NCBI RefSeq assembly: GCF_900177725.1
Contig: NZ_FXAT01000017.1
Span: 62,001-126,000, forward strand
Source: Paraburkholderia susongensis
GTDB taxonomy: Bacteria; Pseudomonadota; Gammaproteobacteria; Burkholderiales; Burkholderiaceae
Reading direction: 5' to 3'
Length of the DNA: 64,000 nucleotides
Position 1 is the stretch's first letter; every line of letters starts with the position of its first letter. The position numbers and the translations under genes are program-made. The notes beneath the pieces were generated by a model. The model saw only the letters and a program-made list of their open reading frames with translations, had not been told where the DNA came from and did not search any database. Shown piece by piece: positions 16,699-25,213 of the stretch.

Positions 16699-18606
16699 AT
16701 GTACGACTTGCTGAAAACCATCGACGACCCGGCGGCTCTGCGCCGCCTCGATCGCCGCCAATTGCAACCGCTTGCAGACGAGTTGCGTGCTTTTGTGCTC
16801 GACAGCGTATCGCAGACGGGCGGCCATCTTTCGTCCAACCTCGGCACGGTCGAGTTGACCATCGCTCTGCATTATGTGTTCGATACGCCGCACGACCGGA
16901 TCGTCTGGGACGTCGGCCATCAGACCTATCCGCACAAGATTCTGACCGGCCGCCGCGACCAGATGCACACGCTGCGTCAACTCGGCGGCATCTCGGGCTT
17001 CCCGAAACGCGACGAATCGGAATACGACACGTTCGGCACCGCGCACTCGAGCACGTCGATCTCAGCCGCGCTCGGCATGGCGGTCGCGAGCAAGCTGCAG
17101 GGCGACAACCGCATGGGCATCGCCGTGATCGGCGACGGCGCGATGACGGCCGGCATGGCCTTCGAGGCGATGAACAACGCGGGCGTCGAAGACGACGTGC
17201 CGCTGCTCGTGATCCTCAACGACAACGACATGTCGATCTCGCCGCCGGTCGGCGCGCTGAATCGCCATCTGGCGCGCCTGATGTCGGGCCGCTTCTACGC
17301 GGCCGCGCGCGCGGGCGTCGAGCGCGTGCTGCGCGTCGCGCCGCCCGTGCTCGATCTCGCGCGCAAGCTCGAAGAGCACGCGAAGGGCATGATCGTGCCG
17401 GCCACGCTCTTCGAAGAGTTCGGCTTCAACTACATCGGCCCGATCGACGGTCACGACCTCGACTCGCTCATCCCGACGCTGCAGAACATCAAGGAACTGC
17501 GCGGTCCGCAATTCCTGCACGTCGTGACGAAGAAGGGCCAGGGCTACAAGCTGGCCGAGGCCGATCCGGTGCTGTACCACGGCCCGGGCAAATTCAATCC
17601 GGCCGAGGGCATCAAGCCGGCCGCCACGCCATCGAAGAAGACCTACACGCAGGTGTTCGGCGAATGGCTGTGCGACGCGGCCGAGCTCGACTCGCGCGTG
17701 GTCGGCATTACGCCGGCGATGCGTGAAGGCTCTGGCTTGGTCGAGTTCGAGAAGCGCTTCCCGGACCGTTACTTCGACGTCGGCATTGCCGAGCAGCACG
17801 CGGTGACGTTCGCGGGAGGCCTCGCCGCCGACGGCATGAAGCCGGTGGTCGCGATCTACTCGACCTTCCTGCAACGTGCCTACGACCAGCTGATTCACGA
17901 CATCGCGCTGCAAAACCTGCCGGTGGTGTTCGCAATCGACCGCGCGGGCCTCGTCGGCGCGGACGGCGCAACGCACGCGGGCGCGTACGACCTCGCGTTC
18001 ATGCGCTGTATCCCGAACATGACCGTGATGGCGCCGTCGGACGAAAACGAATGCCGCCAGATGCTGTACACGGCGTTGCAGCAGTCGAATCCGACGGCCG
18101 TGCGCTATCCGCGCGGTGCGGGCACCGGCGTCGCAACGGTCAAGCAGATGAGCGCGCTGCCAATCGGCAAGGGCGAAGTGCGTCGCGAAACCTCGGCGCC
18201 GGCCGGCAAGCGCATCGCGATTCTCGCGTTCGGCACGATGGTCGCGCCGTCGCTCGCGGCAGCCGAGCAACTCGACGCCACGGTTGCGAACATGCGTTTC
18301 GTGAAGCCGCTCGACACTGCGCTCGTGCGCCAGCTTGCCGAAACGCACGACGCGATCGTCACCGTCGAAGAGGGCTGCATCATGGGTGGCGCGGGCTCGG
18401 CTTGCGTCGAAGCCCTGCTCCAGAGTGGGGTTATGCGACCCGTACTACAATTGGGCCTTCCCGACCGGTTCATCGATCACGGGGACCCGGCCAAGCTGCT
18501 CGCCGCGTGCGGTCTCGACGCCGCGGGCATCGCCCGGTCGATTCGCGAACGCTTCCTCGCGAGCGGTGCGCTCAGCGGCCAATCGTCGGTGAAGCGAGTC
18601 GCGTAA
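16699..18606 (+). CDS. dxs: 1-deoxy-D-xylulose-5-phosphate synthase
   Basis: A 635-residue thiamine-diphosphate enzyme that condenses pyruvate and glyceraldehyde 3-phosphate, the first step of the MEP isoprenoid pathway. The TPP motif runs GDGAMTAGMAFEAMNNAG...LNDN; the His in DVGHQTYPHKIL and the transketolase pyrimidine-domain motif GIAEQHAVTFAGGLA are present. The frame is open well upstream into ispA, but ATG 16699 (MYDLLKTID) matches the family start. It is the last gene of xseB-ispA-dxs; two GC-rich hairpins follow. Confidence 0.97.
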   Translation: MYDLLKTIDDPAALRRLDRRQLQPLADELRAFVLDSVSQTGGHLSSNLGTVELTIALHYVFDTPHDRIVWDVGHQTYPHKILTGRRDQMHTLRQLGGISGFPKRDESEYDTFGTAHSSTSISAALGMAVASKLQGDNRMGIAVIGDGAMTAGMAFEAMNNAGVEDDVPLLVILNDNDMSISPPVGALNRHLARLMSGRFYAAARAGVERVLRVAPPVLDLARKLEEHAKGMIVPATLFEEFGFNYIGPIDGHDLDSLIPTLQNIKELRGPQFLHVVTKKGQGYKLAEADPVLYHGPGKFNPAEGIKPAATPSKKTYTQVFGEWLCDAAELDSRVVGITPAMREGSGLVEFEKRFPDRYFDVGIAEQHAVTFAGGLAADGMKPVVAIYSTFLQRAYDQLIHDIALQNLPVVFAIDRAGLVGADGATHAGAYDLAFMRCIPNMTVMAPSDENECRQMLYTALQQSNPTAVRYPRGAGTGVATVKQMSALPIGKGEVRRETSAPAGKRIAILAFGTMVAPSLAAAEQLDATVANMRFVKPLDTALVRQLAETHDAIVTVEEGCIMGGAGSACVEALLQSGVMRPVLQLGLPDRFIDHGDPAKLLAACGLDAAGIARSIRERFLASGALSGQSSVKRVA

Positions 18607-18633
18607 AGCGCTGTCGCCGTCGTGCCGACTTGT

Positions 18634-18724
18634 GCCGCCGTCCTGCGACGGCGGCCGCGGCAATCTCCAGTTTGAACTGACGGGCGTTGTGGCTCGCCAT
18701 CCAACGCCGGCAGAAGCCGGCGTT
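18634..18724 (+). terminator. Two GC-rich hairpins at the end of the dxs operon
   Basis: GCCGCCGTC (18634-18642) pairs with GACGGCGGC (18647-18655) around CTGC. AACGCCGGC (18703-18711) pairs with GCCGGCGTT (18716-18724) around AGAA and is followed shortly by a TTTT. The second is the likelier terminator; neither has a long U-run. Confidence 0.5.
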
Positions 18725-18770
18725 CGCCGTTTTGCGCGTGCTGATCCGCACGGCCGCTAGGCGCCTCGAA

Positions 18771-18789
18771 ACTGTCGCCGCGCGACAGT
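18771..18789 (+). promoter_or_regulatory. Hairpin in the folE2 leader
   Basis: ACTGTCGC pairs with GCGACAGT around CGC, ending about 50 bases before the folE2 start. It may mark the 5' leader or an operator. No known riboswitch consensus was recognised. Confidence 0.4.
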
Positions 18790-18840
18790 CTCCGATGCAA
18801 CAACCTGGGCGGCCCGGCGCTTTCCAGAAAGGACAAAAAA

Positions 18841-19647
18841 ATGAATCAGATGAATCCCGCCTTTGTGATGCCCGACGTGCAAAGCACGCCCGACACGCGC
18901 CAGATCCCGATCCAGCGGGTCGGCGTGAAGGGCGTGCGTCATCCGTTGACGGTGCGCACGCAGGGCGGCGAAGTGCAGCCGACGGTCGGCACATGGAATC
19001 TCGACGTGCATCTGCCGGCTGAGCAGAAGGGCACGCATATGTCGCGCTTCGTCGCGCTGCTCGAAGAGAACAAGGCGCCGCTCGAACCGCCCGCGTTCCG
19101 CACGATGCTCGCCGCGATGCTCGAAAAGCTCGAAGCCGAGGCGGGGCGCATCGAAGTGTCGTTCCCGTATTTCGTGAACAAGACCGCGCCGGTGTCGGGC
19201 GTGCAAAGCCTGCTCGATTACGAAGTCACGCTGACGGGCGAGACCCGCAACGGCGCGACGCGGCTATTCCTGAAAGTGCTGGTGCCGGTCACGAGCCTGT
19301 GCCCATGCTCGAAGAAAATCTCGCAGTACGGCGCGCACAACCAGCGCTCGCACGTAACGATCGACGCCGAACTCGCGGGCGACATCGCCGTGGAAGAGCT
19401 GATCCGCATCGCCGAGGAAGAAGCGTCATGCGAACTGTGGGGCCTGCTCAAGCGCCCGGACGAGAAGTTCGTCACCGAGCGCGCGTACGAAAATCCGAAG
19501 TTCGTCGAAGACCTCGTGCGCGACGTCGCACAGCGCCTCGATGCGGACGAGCGCGTCGCCGCATATGTGCTCGAGGCCGAGAACTTCGAATCGATTCACA
19601 ACCACAGCGCGTATGCGGTGATCGAGCGGGACAAGCGGGCGGGGTGA
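18841..19647 (+). CDS. folE2: GTP cyclohydrolase FolE2 (type IB)
   Basis: A 268-residue tunnelling-fold enzyme converting GTP to 7,8-dihydroneopterin triphosphate for folate. The type IB enzyme is zinc-independent and often backs up FolE under zinc limitation. The metal-ligand Cys is in SLCPCSKKISQYGAHNQRSH; the N-terminal VGVKGVRHP and the C-terminal IHNHSAYA are conserved. AAAGGA stands just before the ATG. It is a single gene with a structured leader and a strong terminator. Zur control is usual for the family, but no site could be confirmed here. Confidence 0.95.
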   Translation: MNQMNPAFVMPDVQSTPDTRQIPIQRVGVKGVRHPLTVRTQGGEVQPTVGTWNLDVHLPAEQKGTHMSRFVALLEENKAPLEPPAFRTMLAAMLEKLEAEAGRIEVSFPYFVNKTAPVSGVQSLLDYEVTLTGETRNGATRLFLKVLVPVTSLCPCSKKISQYGAHNQRSHVTIDAELAGDIAVEELIRIAEEEASCELWGLLKRPDEKFVTERAYENPKFVEDLVRDVAQRLDADERVAAYVLEAENFESIHNHSAYAVIERDKRAG

Positions 19648-19681
19648 TACGTTCGCGCGTTTCGCTTGGTTGCGAGTGCAT

Positions 19682-19719
19682 CGATAAAAAAGCCGCTTTT
19701 AAAGCGGCTTTTTTTATCG
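19682..19719. terminator. Bidirectional terminator between folE2 and tsaD
   Basis: An almost perfect palindrome, with AAAAAAGCCGCTTT on one side and AAAGCGGCTTTTTT on the other, gives a stable stem with U-runs on both strands. It sits between the converging folE2 and tsaD genes. Confidence 0.95.
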
Positions 19720-19762
19720 ACTCGGGATTCGCGGCATGGCCGGCATTTGCCGCTGTTGCGAC

Positions 19763-20791
19763 TCAGCGCGCGAGCGAAGTCAAATCCCAGCGCGGCTTCA
19801 CCGTGAACGCGTAGTCGTTGCCGGCCTGCTCGGGCCAACGCTGCAGACGCAATGCGCCGGCCAGCGCGATCATCGCGCCGTTATCCGTGCACAGTGAAAG
19901 GTCCGGGTAGTGCACGTAGAAATTGCGCTTCTTCGCGGCCGCGGAAAGCGCTTCGCGCAACTGCCGGTTCGCGCCGACACCACCCGCGACGACGAGCCGG
20001 TTGAGCTTCGTGCGCTTGAGCGCCGCGAGCGACTTCGCGGCCAGCACTTCGACGGCGGCGTCGACGAAACCGCGTGCGAGATCGGCTTTCGCCTGCTCGC
20101 AGATGTTCGCGCCGCCGAGCCGCTTTGCGTGCGTGAGCACAGCGGTTTTCAGGCCGCTGAAGCTGAAGTCGAGGTCGCCCGAGTGCAGCATCGGGCGCGG
20201 CAGCACGACCGCGCCGGGCGTGCCGAATTCGGCCATGCGCGAGACTTCCGGGCCGCCCGGGTAGCCGAGGCCGAGCAGCTTCGCGGTTTTGTCGAAGGCT
20301 TCGCCGGCGGCGTCGTCGAGCGTTTCGCCGAGCGTTTCGTAGACGCCGACGTCCGTCACGCGCATCAGCTGCGTATGACCGCCGGACACGAGCAGTGCGA
20401 CGAACGGGAACGGCGGCGGCTCATCGACGAGCAGCGGCGACAGCAGATGCCCTTCGAGATGGTGAATGCCGACGGTCGGCTTGTCCCATGCCATCGCCAG
20501 CGAATTGGCGATGCTCGCGCCAACCAGCAGCGCGCCCGCGAGCCCCGGCCCCTGCGTGTAGGCGATCGCGTCGATGTCGCTGCGCGCGACGCCCGCGCGC
20601 TCCATCACCTCTTCGAGCAGCGGCAGCGCGCGGCGGATATGATCGCGCGACGCCAGTTCCGGCACGACGCCGCCGTACTCCCGGTGCATCGCAATCTGCG
20701 AATGCAGCGCGTGCGCGAGCAGGCCGCGCCCGGTGTCGTAGAGCGCGAGACCGGTTTCGTCGCAGGAGCTTTCGATGCCGAGAACGAGCAT
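19763..20791 (-). CDS. tsaD: tRNA N6-adenosine threonylcarbamoyltransferase TsaD
   Basis: A 342-residue catalytic subunit that transfers the threonylcarbamoyl group to A37 of ANN-decoding tRNAs, together with TsaB, TsaE and TsaC. The ASKHA-fold metal site HLEGH is at His111/His115. The N-terminal LGIESSCDETG and the SGGHTQL motif are conserved. The frame is open far upstream, but ATG 20791 gives the standard N-terminus MLVLGIESS. It is divergent from the HI0933-family gene, with 147 bases between; a TATACT-like -10 element faces tsaD in that gap. Confidence 0.97.
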   Translation of the reverse strand: MLVLGIESSCDETGLALYDTGRGLLAHALHSQIAMHREYGGVVPELASRDHIRRALPLLEEVMERAGVARSDIDAIAYTQGPGLAGALLVGASIANSLAMAWDKPTVGIHHLEGHLLSPLLVDEPPPFPFVALLVSGGHTQLMRVTDVGVYETLGETLDDAAGEAFDKTAKLLGLGYPGGPEVSRMAEFGTPGAVVLPRPMLHSGDLDFSFSGLKTAVLTHAKRLGGANICEQAKADLARGFVDAAVEVLAAKSLAALKRTKLNRLVVAGGVGANRQLREALSAAAKKRNFYVHYPDLSLCTDNGAMIALAGALRLQRWPEQAGNDYAFTVKPRWDLTSLAR

Positions 20792-20938
20792 GATGAGTCG
20801 CTTGAGGTGGGCGCACGCGAAGCGCGCCCGAAAGTGAAAGGTAAGCCTAAAAGTATAGCAGCGCGGGCAAGCAGGCGCAGGCTGCCCGTAGAACGCGGCC
20901 ACGGCCGCGCGCGGGCCCGGCAGGTACAATGCGGCCCC

Positions 20939-22156
20939 ATGGAATCCTTCGATATCGCGGTGATCGGCGCGGGCGCGGCCGGCATGATGTGCGCGGCCGT
21001 GGCCGGGCAACTCGGCCGGCGCGTGGCGTTGATCGACCACTCGCAGCGTCTCGCGGAGAAGATCCGCATTTCCGGCGGCGGCCGCTGCAACTTCACGAAT
21101 CTGTACGCGGGGCCCGCCAATTATCTGTCGGCGAATCCGCATTTTTGCCGCTCGGCGCTCGCGCGCTATACGCCGCGCGATTTCATGGCGCTGCTGAAGC
21201 GCCATCGCGTGACGTGGCACGAGAAGCACAAGGGCCAACTGTTCTGCGACCAGTCGAGCGACGCGGTCATCGACGTGCTGAAGAACGAATGCGACGCGGG
21301 CGCGGTGACGTGGCGCGCGCCGCTGTCCGTCGAAGAGGTGAGCCACGACGGGCAGAGCCAGTTCAGGCTCGGCACGCCGGCGGGGACGATCGCCGCCCGC
21401 GCGCTCGTGATCTCGACGGGCGGCCTGTCGATTCCGAAGATCGGCGCGACCGATTTCGCGTATCGGGTCGCGAGGCAGTTCGGCCACAAGCTGATCGACA
21501 CGCGCCCCGCGCTCGTCCCGCTGACCTTCGCGCCGGCCGACTGGGAGCCGTTCGCGGCGCTGTCGGGCGTATCGCTTGAAGTGCAACTGGCGACCGGCAA
21601 TAAAAAGACCGGTGCGGAATTTACCGAAGACCTGTTGCTCACGCACCGCGGCCTTTCAGGCCCGGGTGTGTTGCAGATCTCGAGCTATTGGCAACCCGGC
21701 GAGCCGATCCACGTCAATCTGCTGCCGGAGCGCGACGCCGCGGCCGCATTGATCGATGCGAAGAACGGCACGAAGCGGCAGATCGCCAATCTGCTGTCGG
21801 AATGGGTGCCGCAACGGCTCGCGCATGTGTGGCTGGAGACTCATCAGATTCCCGCCGAAGCGCGCGTGGCTGATCTGCCCGACAAGACGCTGCGCCGCAT
21901 CGGTGAGGCGTTGTCGCGCTGGACGCTCACCCCGAACGGCACCGAGGGCTATCGCAAGGCGGAAGTGACGCGCGGCGGGATCGATACGCGCGGCCTCTCG
22001 TCGACGACGATGATGAGCGCGCGCGTCCCGGGGCTGTACTTCATCGGCGAAGCGGTCGACGTGACCGGCTGGCTCGGCGGCTACAACTTTCAGTGGGCGT
22101 GGGCTTCGGGCGTGGCGGCCGGCCAGGCGGCCGCGGAATATGCAAGAGGGGCTTGA
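20939..22156 (+). CDS. HI0933/YhiN-family FAD-binding oxidoreductase
   Basis: A 405-residue flavoprotein of the HI0933 (BaiN/YhiN-like) family. The dinucleotide-binding GAGAAGMMCA is at the N-terminus and the family signature ISGGGRCNFTN at about 45-55. The C-terminal VTGWLGGYNFQWAWASG matches the conserved FAD-contacting end. A few relatives act in reductive bile-acid or quinone chemistry, but the role in this organism is unknown. It precedes rpsU by about 70 bases and may read into it, although rpsU has its own -10 element. Confidence 0.87.
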   Translation: MESFDIAVIGAGAAGMMCAAVAGQLGRRVALIDHSQRLAEKIRISGGGRCNFTNLYAGPANYLSANPHFCRSALARYTPRDFMALLKRHRVTWHEKHKGQLFCDQSSDAVIDVLKNECDAGAVTWRAPLSVEEVSHDGQSQFRLGTPAGTIAARALVISTGGLSIPKIGATDFAYRVARQFGHKLIDTRPALVPLTFAPADWEPFAALSGVSLEVQLATGNKKTGAEFTEDLLLTHRGLSGPGVLQISSYWQPGEPIHVNLLPERDAAAALIDAKNGTKRQIANLLSEWVPQRLAHVWLETHQIPAEARVADLPDKTLRRIGEALSRWTLTPNGTEGYRKAEVTRGGIDTRGLSSTTMMSARVPGLYFIGEAVDVTGWLGGYNFQWAWASGVAAGQAAAEYARGA

Positions 22157-22186
22157 CGGTGCGGTAGCTTTGTGAGAAAGCTCTGC

Positions 22187-22192
22187 TATACT
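22187..22192 (+). promoter_or_regulatory. Promoter -10 element for rpsU
   Basis: TATACT lies 33 bases upstream of the rpsU start codon; a weak TAGCTT 16 bases further upstream could serve as the -35. It is the only good sigma-70 -10 match in the gap. Confidence 0.55.
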
Positions 22193-22224
22193 TTTCCACC
22201 TTTACAAAGTTCCGTTATTGAAAA

Positions 22225-22437
22225 ATGACGACCATCCGCGTAAAAGACAATGAGCCGTTCGAAGTCGCCATGCGCCGTTTCAAGCGCACCATGGAGAAAA
22301 ACGGCTTGCTGACGGAACTTCGCGCTCGCGAGTTTTATGAAAAACCCACGGCTGAACGCAAGCGCAAGAAAGCAGCGGCGGTGAAGCGTCATTTCAAGCG
22401 TCTGCGTGGCCAGATGCTGCCGAAGAAATTCTACTGA
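22225..22437 (+). CDS. rpsU: 30S ribosomal protein S21
   Basis: A 70-residue basic ribosomal protein needed for translation initiation near the 30S platform. The sequence (IRVKDNEPFEVAMRRFKR, then a Lys/Arg-rich C-terminus ending PKKFY) is typical. It heads the macromolecular-synthesis gene run rpsU-yqeY-dnaG-rpoD. No strong Shine-Dalgarno sequence is visible (TTATTGAAAA before the ATG). Confidence 0.97.
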   Translation: MTTIRVKDNEPFEVAMRRFKRTMEKNGLLTELRAREFYEKPTAERKRKKAAAVKRHFKRLRGQMLPKKFY

Positions 22438-22570
22438 TTCCGTTGCCGCACTCCGCTTCAAACGTGGGGCGGCAGCATCCAGGCCGATGGCGGCACGACA
22501 GGTGTCATCACGGAAAACCCGGCCCATCGGGCCAGCCGGCAGGGTCGCATCCATTACACATATTGCGCCA

Positions 22571-22600
22571 ACCCGCTTGAGGAAGATGTCCCAAGCGGGT
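22571..22600 (+). other. Hairpin between rpsU and yqeY
   Basis: ACCCGCTTG (22571-22579) pairs with CAAGCGGGT (22592-22600) around 12 bases. A smaller stem, GGCCC-ATC-GGGCC, lies at 22521-22533. The 235-base gap has no open gene. These structures could reduce read-through from the strong rpsU promoter or mark RNA processing sites. Confidence 0.5.
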
Positions 22601-22672
22601 ATTCGTGTTGATGCCGAGGCATTGCCGCCATCAACCCGACCGGTTTCAACTTTCAACGCATTCAGGTGAGTG

Positions 22673-23119
22673 ATGAGTCTCAAGGACCGGATCAACGACG
22701 ATATGAAAGCTGCCATGCGGGCGCGCGAGACCGAACGTCTCGGCACGATCCGCCTGCTGCTCGCTGCGGTCAAGCAGCGTGAAGTCGATGAGCGCGTCAC
22801 GCTCGACGATGCCAGCGTGACCGCTGTCATCGACAAGATGATCAAGCAGCGCAAGGACTCGATCAGCCAGTTCGAGGCCGCGGGCCGCACGGATCTGGCT
22901 GACAAGGAAAAGGCCGAACTGGCTGTCCTGTCCGCCTACATGCCGGAGCAGATGTCCGAAGCGGAAATCGTTGCCGAAGTGCAGGCTGCGGTCGCGCAAA
23001 CCGGCGCAGCCGGCCCGCAGGACATGGGCAAGGTGATGGGCGTCCTCAAGCCGAAGCTCGCTGGCCGGGCTGACATGACCGCCGTCTCGGCGCAGGTCAA
23101 GGCCGCGCTCGCGAAGTAA
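22673..23119 (+). CDS. yqeY: GatB/YqeY domain protein
   Basis: A 148-residue protein of the YqeY family, related to the tRNA-binding tail domain of GatB. It begins SLKDRINDDMKAAMRAR and is largely alpha-helical; the C-terminal segment (AQTGAAGPQDMGKVMGVLKP) matches the family helical subdomain. The precise role is unproven; a link to tRNA-dependent amidation is often assumed. GTG at 22670 and ATG at 22673 are both possible; ATG with AGGTGA upstream is preferred. It sits between rpsU and dnaG as in many beta- and gammaproteobacteria. Confidence 0.93.
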   Translation: MSLKDRINDDMKAAMRARETERLGTIRLLLAAVKQREVDERVTLDDASVTAVIDKMIKQRKDSISQFEAAGRTDLADKEKAELAVLSAYMPEQMSEAEIVAEVQAAVAQTGAAGPQDMGKVMGVLKPKLAGRADMTAVSAQVKAALAK

Positions 23120-23189
23120 TCTCCGTCTGTTTGCCCGGGTTGCGCGCGCTTCGTGGGTCGAAGGCGAGCGCGGCGCCGGGTTGCGGTGT

Positions 23190-23216
23190 CGAGCCCGACT
23201 TTCGGGCTCGGATTTT
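23190..23216 (+). terminator. Attenuator-like terminator just before dnaG
   Basis: CGAGCCCGA (23190-23198) pairs perfectly with TCGGGCTCG (23202-23210) around CTT and is followed by GATTTT. It ends 27 bases before the dnaG start. The position parallels the terminator known between rpsU and dnaG in E. coli, which keeps primase levels low. Confidence 0.75.
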
Positions 23217-23243
23217 GAAGCTTTCCTGGCAGCGTCATTTACT

Positions 23244-25121
23244 GTGATCCCACCGTCATTCCTGCAGGACCTGCTCAACCGCGTCGATATCGTCGACGTG
23301 GTCGGCCGGTATGTGCAGTTGAAAAAGGGCGGCGCGAACTTCATGGGGCTTTGTCCGTTTCACAACGAGAAGAGCCCTTCGTTTACGGTTAGTCCGACTA
23401 AACAGTTTTATCACTGCTTCGGCTGCGGCGCGCATGGCACGGCCATCGGCTTCCTGATGGAACACGTGGGCGCGTCGTTTCCCGAGGCGGTCAACGAGCT
23501 CGCGCAATCGGTCGGCCTGACCGTGCCGCACGAGCCTTCGCCCGGATACGGCGGCGGGGGCGGCGGTTCCGGCGGCGGCTATGCGCCGGCGGCATCCAAA
23601 GCCGTGACCACCGCGCTTTCCGACGTCATGCAGACCGCTTGCGACTACTACCGCAAGCAGCTGCGCGGCGCGCCGGGCGCTATCCAATATCTCAAGAAAC
23701 GCGGCCTGACCGGCGAGGTCGCGGCACGGTTCGGCCTCGGTTACGCGCCCGATGGCTGGCAGAACCTCGAAGCGGCTTTCCCGAACTATCGTGAGGACGC
23801 GCTCGTCGAAGCGGGTCTCGTGATCGTCAGCGAAAAGTCCGACGCGCAGGGACAGAACCGCCGCTACGACCGCTTTCGCGAGCGGATCATGTTCCCGATC
23901 CGCAATGTGAAGGGGCAGGTGATCGGCTTCGGCGGCCGGGTGCTCGACGGCGGCGAGCCGAAGTATTTGAATTCACCCGAAACACCGTTATTTAACAAGG
24001 GCAGCGAGCTATACGGGCTGTTCGAGGCGCGTCTTGCGATTCGCGAGCAGCACTATGTGCTGGTCGTCGAAGGTTATATGGATGTGGTCGCGCTGGCCCA
24101 ACTGGGCTTCCAGAATGCGGTCGCGACGCTCGGCACGGCTTGCACGCCGATTCATGTGCAGAAACTGATGCGCCAGACCGACACGGTCGTCTTCAGTTTC
24201 GACGGCGATGCGGCCGGCCGCCGCGCGGCGCGCCGCGCGCTCGACGCCTGTCTGCCGCATGCCGCGGACAATCGCACGATCCGCTTTCTGTTCCTGCCCA
24301 CCGAGCACGATCCGGACAGCTACGTGCGCGAATTCGGCACTGAAGCGTTCGCCGAGCAGGTCGAACGGGCGATGCCGCTGTCGCAATTCATGCTCAACGA
24401 GGTGCTGACCGGCAAGGAGCTCGATCAGCCGGAAGGCAAGGCCCGTGCGCTCTTCGACGCGAAACCGCTCCTGCAGGCGCTGCCGGCCAATGCGCTGCGC
24501 GCGCAGATCATGCATATGTTCGCGGACCGGCTCGACGTGCCGTTCGACGAAGTGGCGGCGCTTTGCGAAGTCGATGCGCGGATCGCGACCGTGGCGCGTG
24601 GGGCGCCGGCCCGCAAGGACCGGCGCAGCGTGACCGGGATCGAGGAAAAGACGCTGCGCAATCTCGTCATGTATCCGCGCACGGTCGCGATGCTCGACGC
24701 AGAGGCCGAAGAGGCGCTTCTCACCGTGACCCGGCATGGGGAATTGTTCGAGGAAGTGACCACGCACGCCCGCGCGCTCGGCGATTCGGCGGAGTTCCAG
24801 CTGTTGTCCGACCTCTTGCGAAATGGCGCGAACGCCCCAACTTTCGAGGAAATCTTTCGCAAAATTCTAGACTATGATGAAAACGTCCGGGATTTGCTGC
24901 TGAAAGATCCGGCGGAGGCGGCTGTTATCGAGGAACGGCGCGAACAGGAGCGCATTGTTGGTGAGGAACTGAAGGCCGCGATTCTGAAGATGCGGTATGA
25001 CGCTTATTGCGATCGTCTCGATCAACTTTCGCGGCAGTCCCGGCATACACCGGAAGAATTTGCGGAGCTCTCGGAGCTCAATCGTAAGCGGGCTGACATG
25101 AAGCGTCAGCTTGGGCTTTAA
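23244..25121 (+). CDS. dnaG: DNA primase
   Basis: A 625-residue primase that makes RNA primers for replication. The N-terminal CHC2 zinc finger has its ligands in CPFH and CFGC (about residues 40-65). The TOPRIM core contains VVEGYMDVVALAQ and SFDGDAAGRRAA, and the C-terminal helicase-binding domain is about 480-625. The GTG at 23244 is chosen because it gives the typical start MIPPSFLQDLLNRVDIV. It has no good Shine-Dalgarno sequence and lies directly after an attenuator-like hairpin, both consistent with low expression. A Gly-rich linker (about 115-130) follows the zinc finger. Confidence 0.96.
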   Translation: MIPPSFLQDLLNRVDIVDVVGRYVQLKKGGANFMGLCPFHNEKSPSFTVSPTKQFYHCFGCGAHGTAIGFLMEHVGASFPEAVNELAQSVGLTVPHEPSPGYGGGGGGSGGGYAPAASKAVTTALSDVMQTACDYYRKQLRGAPGAIQYLKKRGLTGEVAARFGLGYAPDGWQNLEAAFPNYREDALVEAGLVIVSEKSDAQGQNRRYDRFRERIMFPIRNVKGQVIGFGGRVLDGGEPKYLNSPETPLFNKGSELYGLFEARLAIREQHYVLVVEGYMDVVALAQLGFQNAVATLGTACTPIHVQKLMRQTDTVVFSFDGDAAGRRAARRALDACLPHAADNRTIRFLFLPTEHDPDSYVREFGTEAFAEQVERAMPLSQFMLNEVLTGKELDQPEGKARALFDAKPLLQALPANALRAQIMHMFADRLDVPFDEVAALCEVDARIATVARGAPARKDRRSVTGIEEKTLRNLVMYPRTVAMLDAEAEEALLTVTRHGELFEEVTTHARALGDSAEFQLLSDLLRNGANAPTFEEIFRKILDYDENVRDLLLKDPAEAAVIEERREQERIVGEELKAAILKMRYDAYCDRLDQLSRQSRHTPEEFAELSELNRKRADMKRQLGL

Positions 25122-25145
25122 CGGAGAGGCGGGAAGCCCGGGTGG

Positions 25146-25151
25146 TATAAT
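25146..25151 (+). promoter_or_regulatory. Internal promoter -10 element for rpoD
   Basis: A perfect TATAAT lies 63 bases upstream of the rpoD start, after the dnaG stop. No convincing -35 was found at the right distance. It would allow rpoD expression independent of the attenuated upstream operon. Confidence 0.55.
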
Positions 25152-25213
25152 AAAAAGTTTCTAGCGGTTTGTTTTTTCAAGGGTTTTTCCTGGCAAAGAC
25201 GAAAGGCGAGGCG

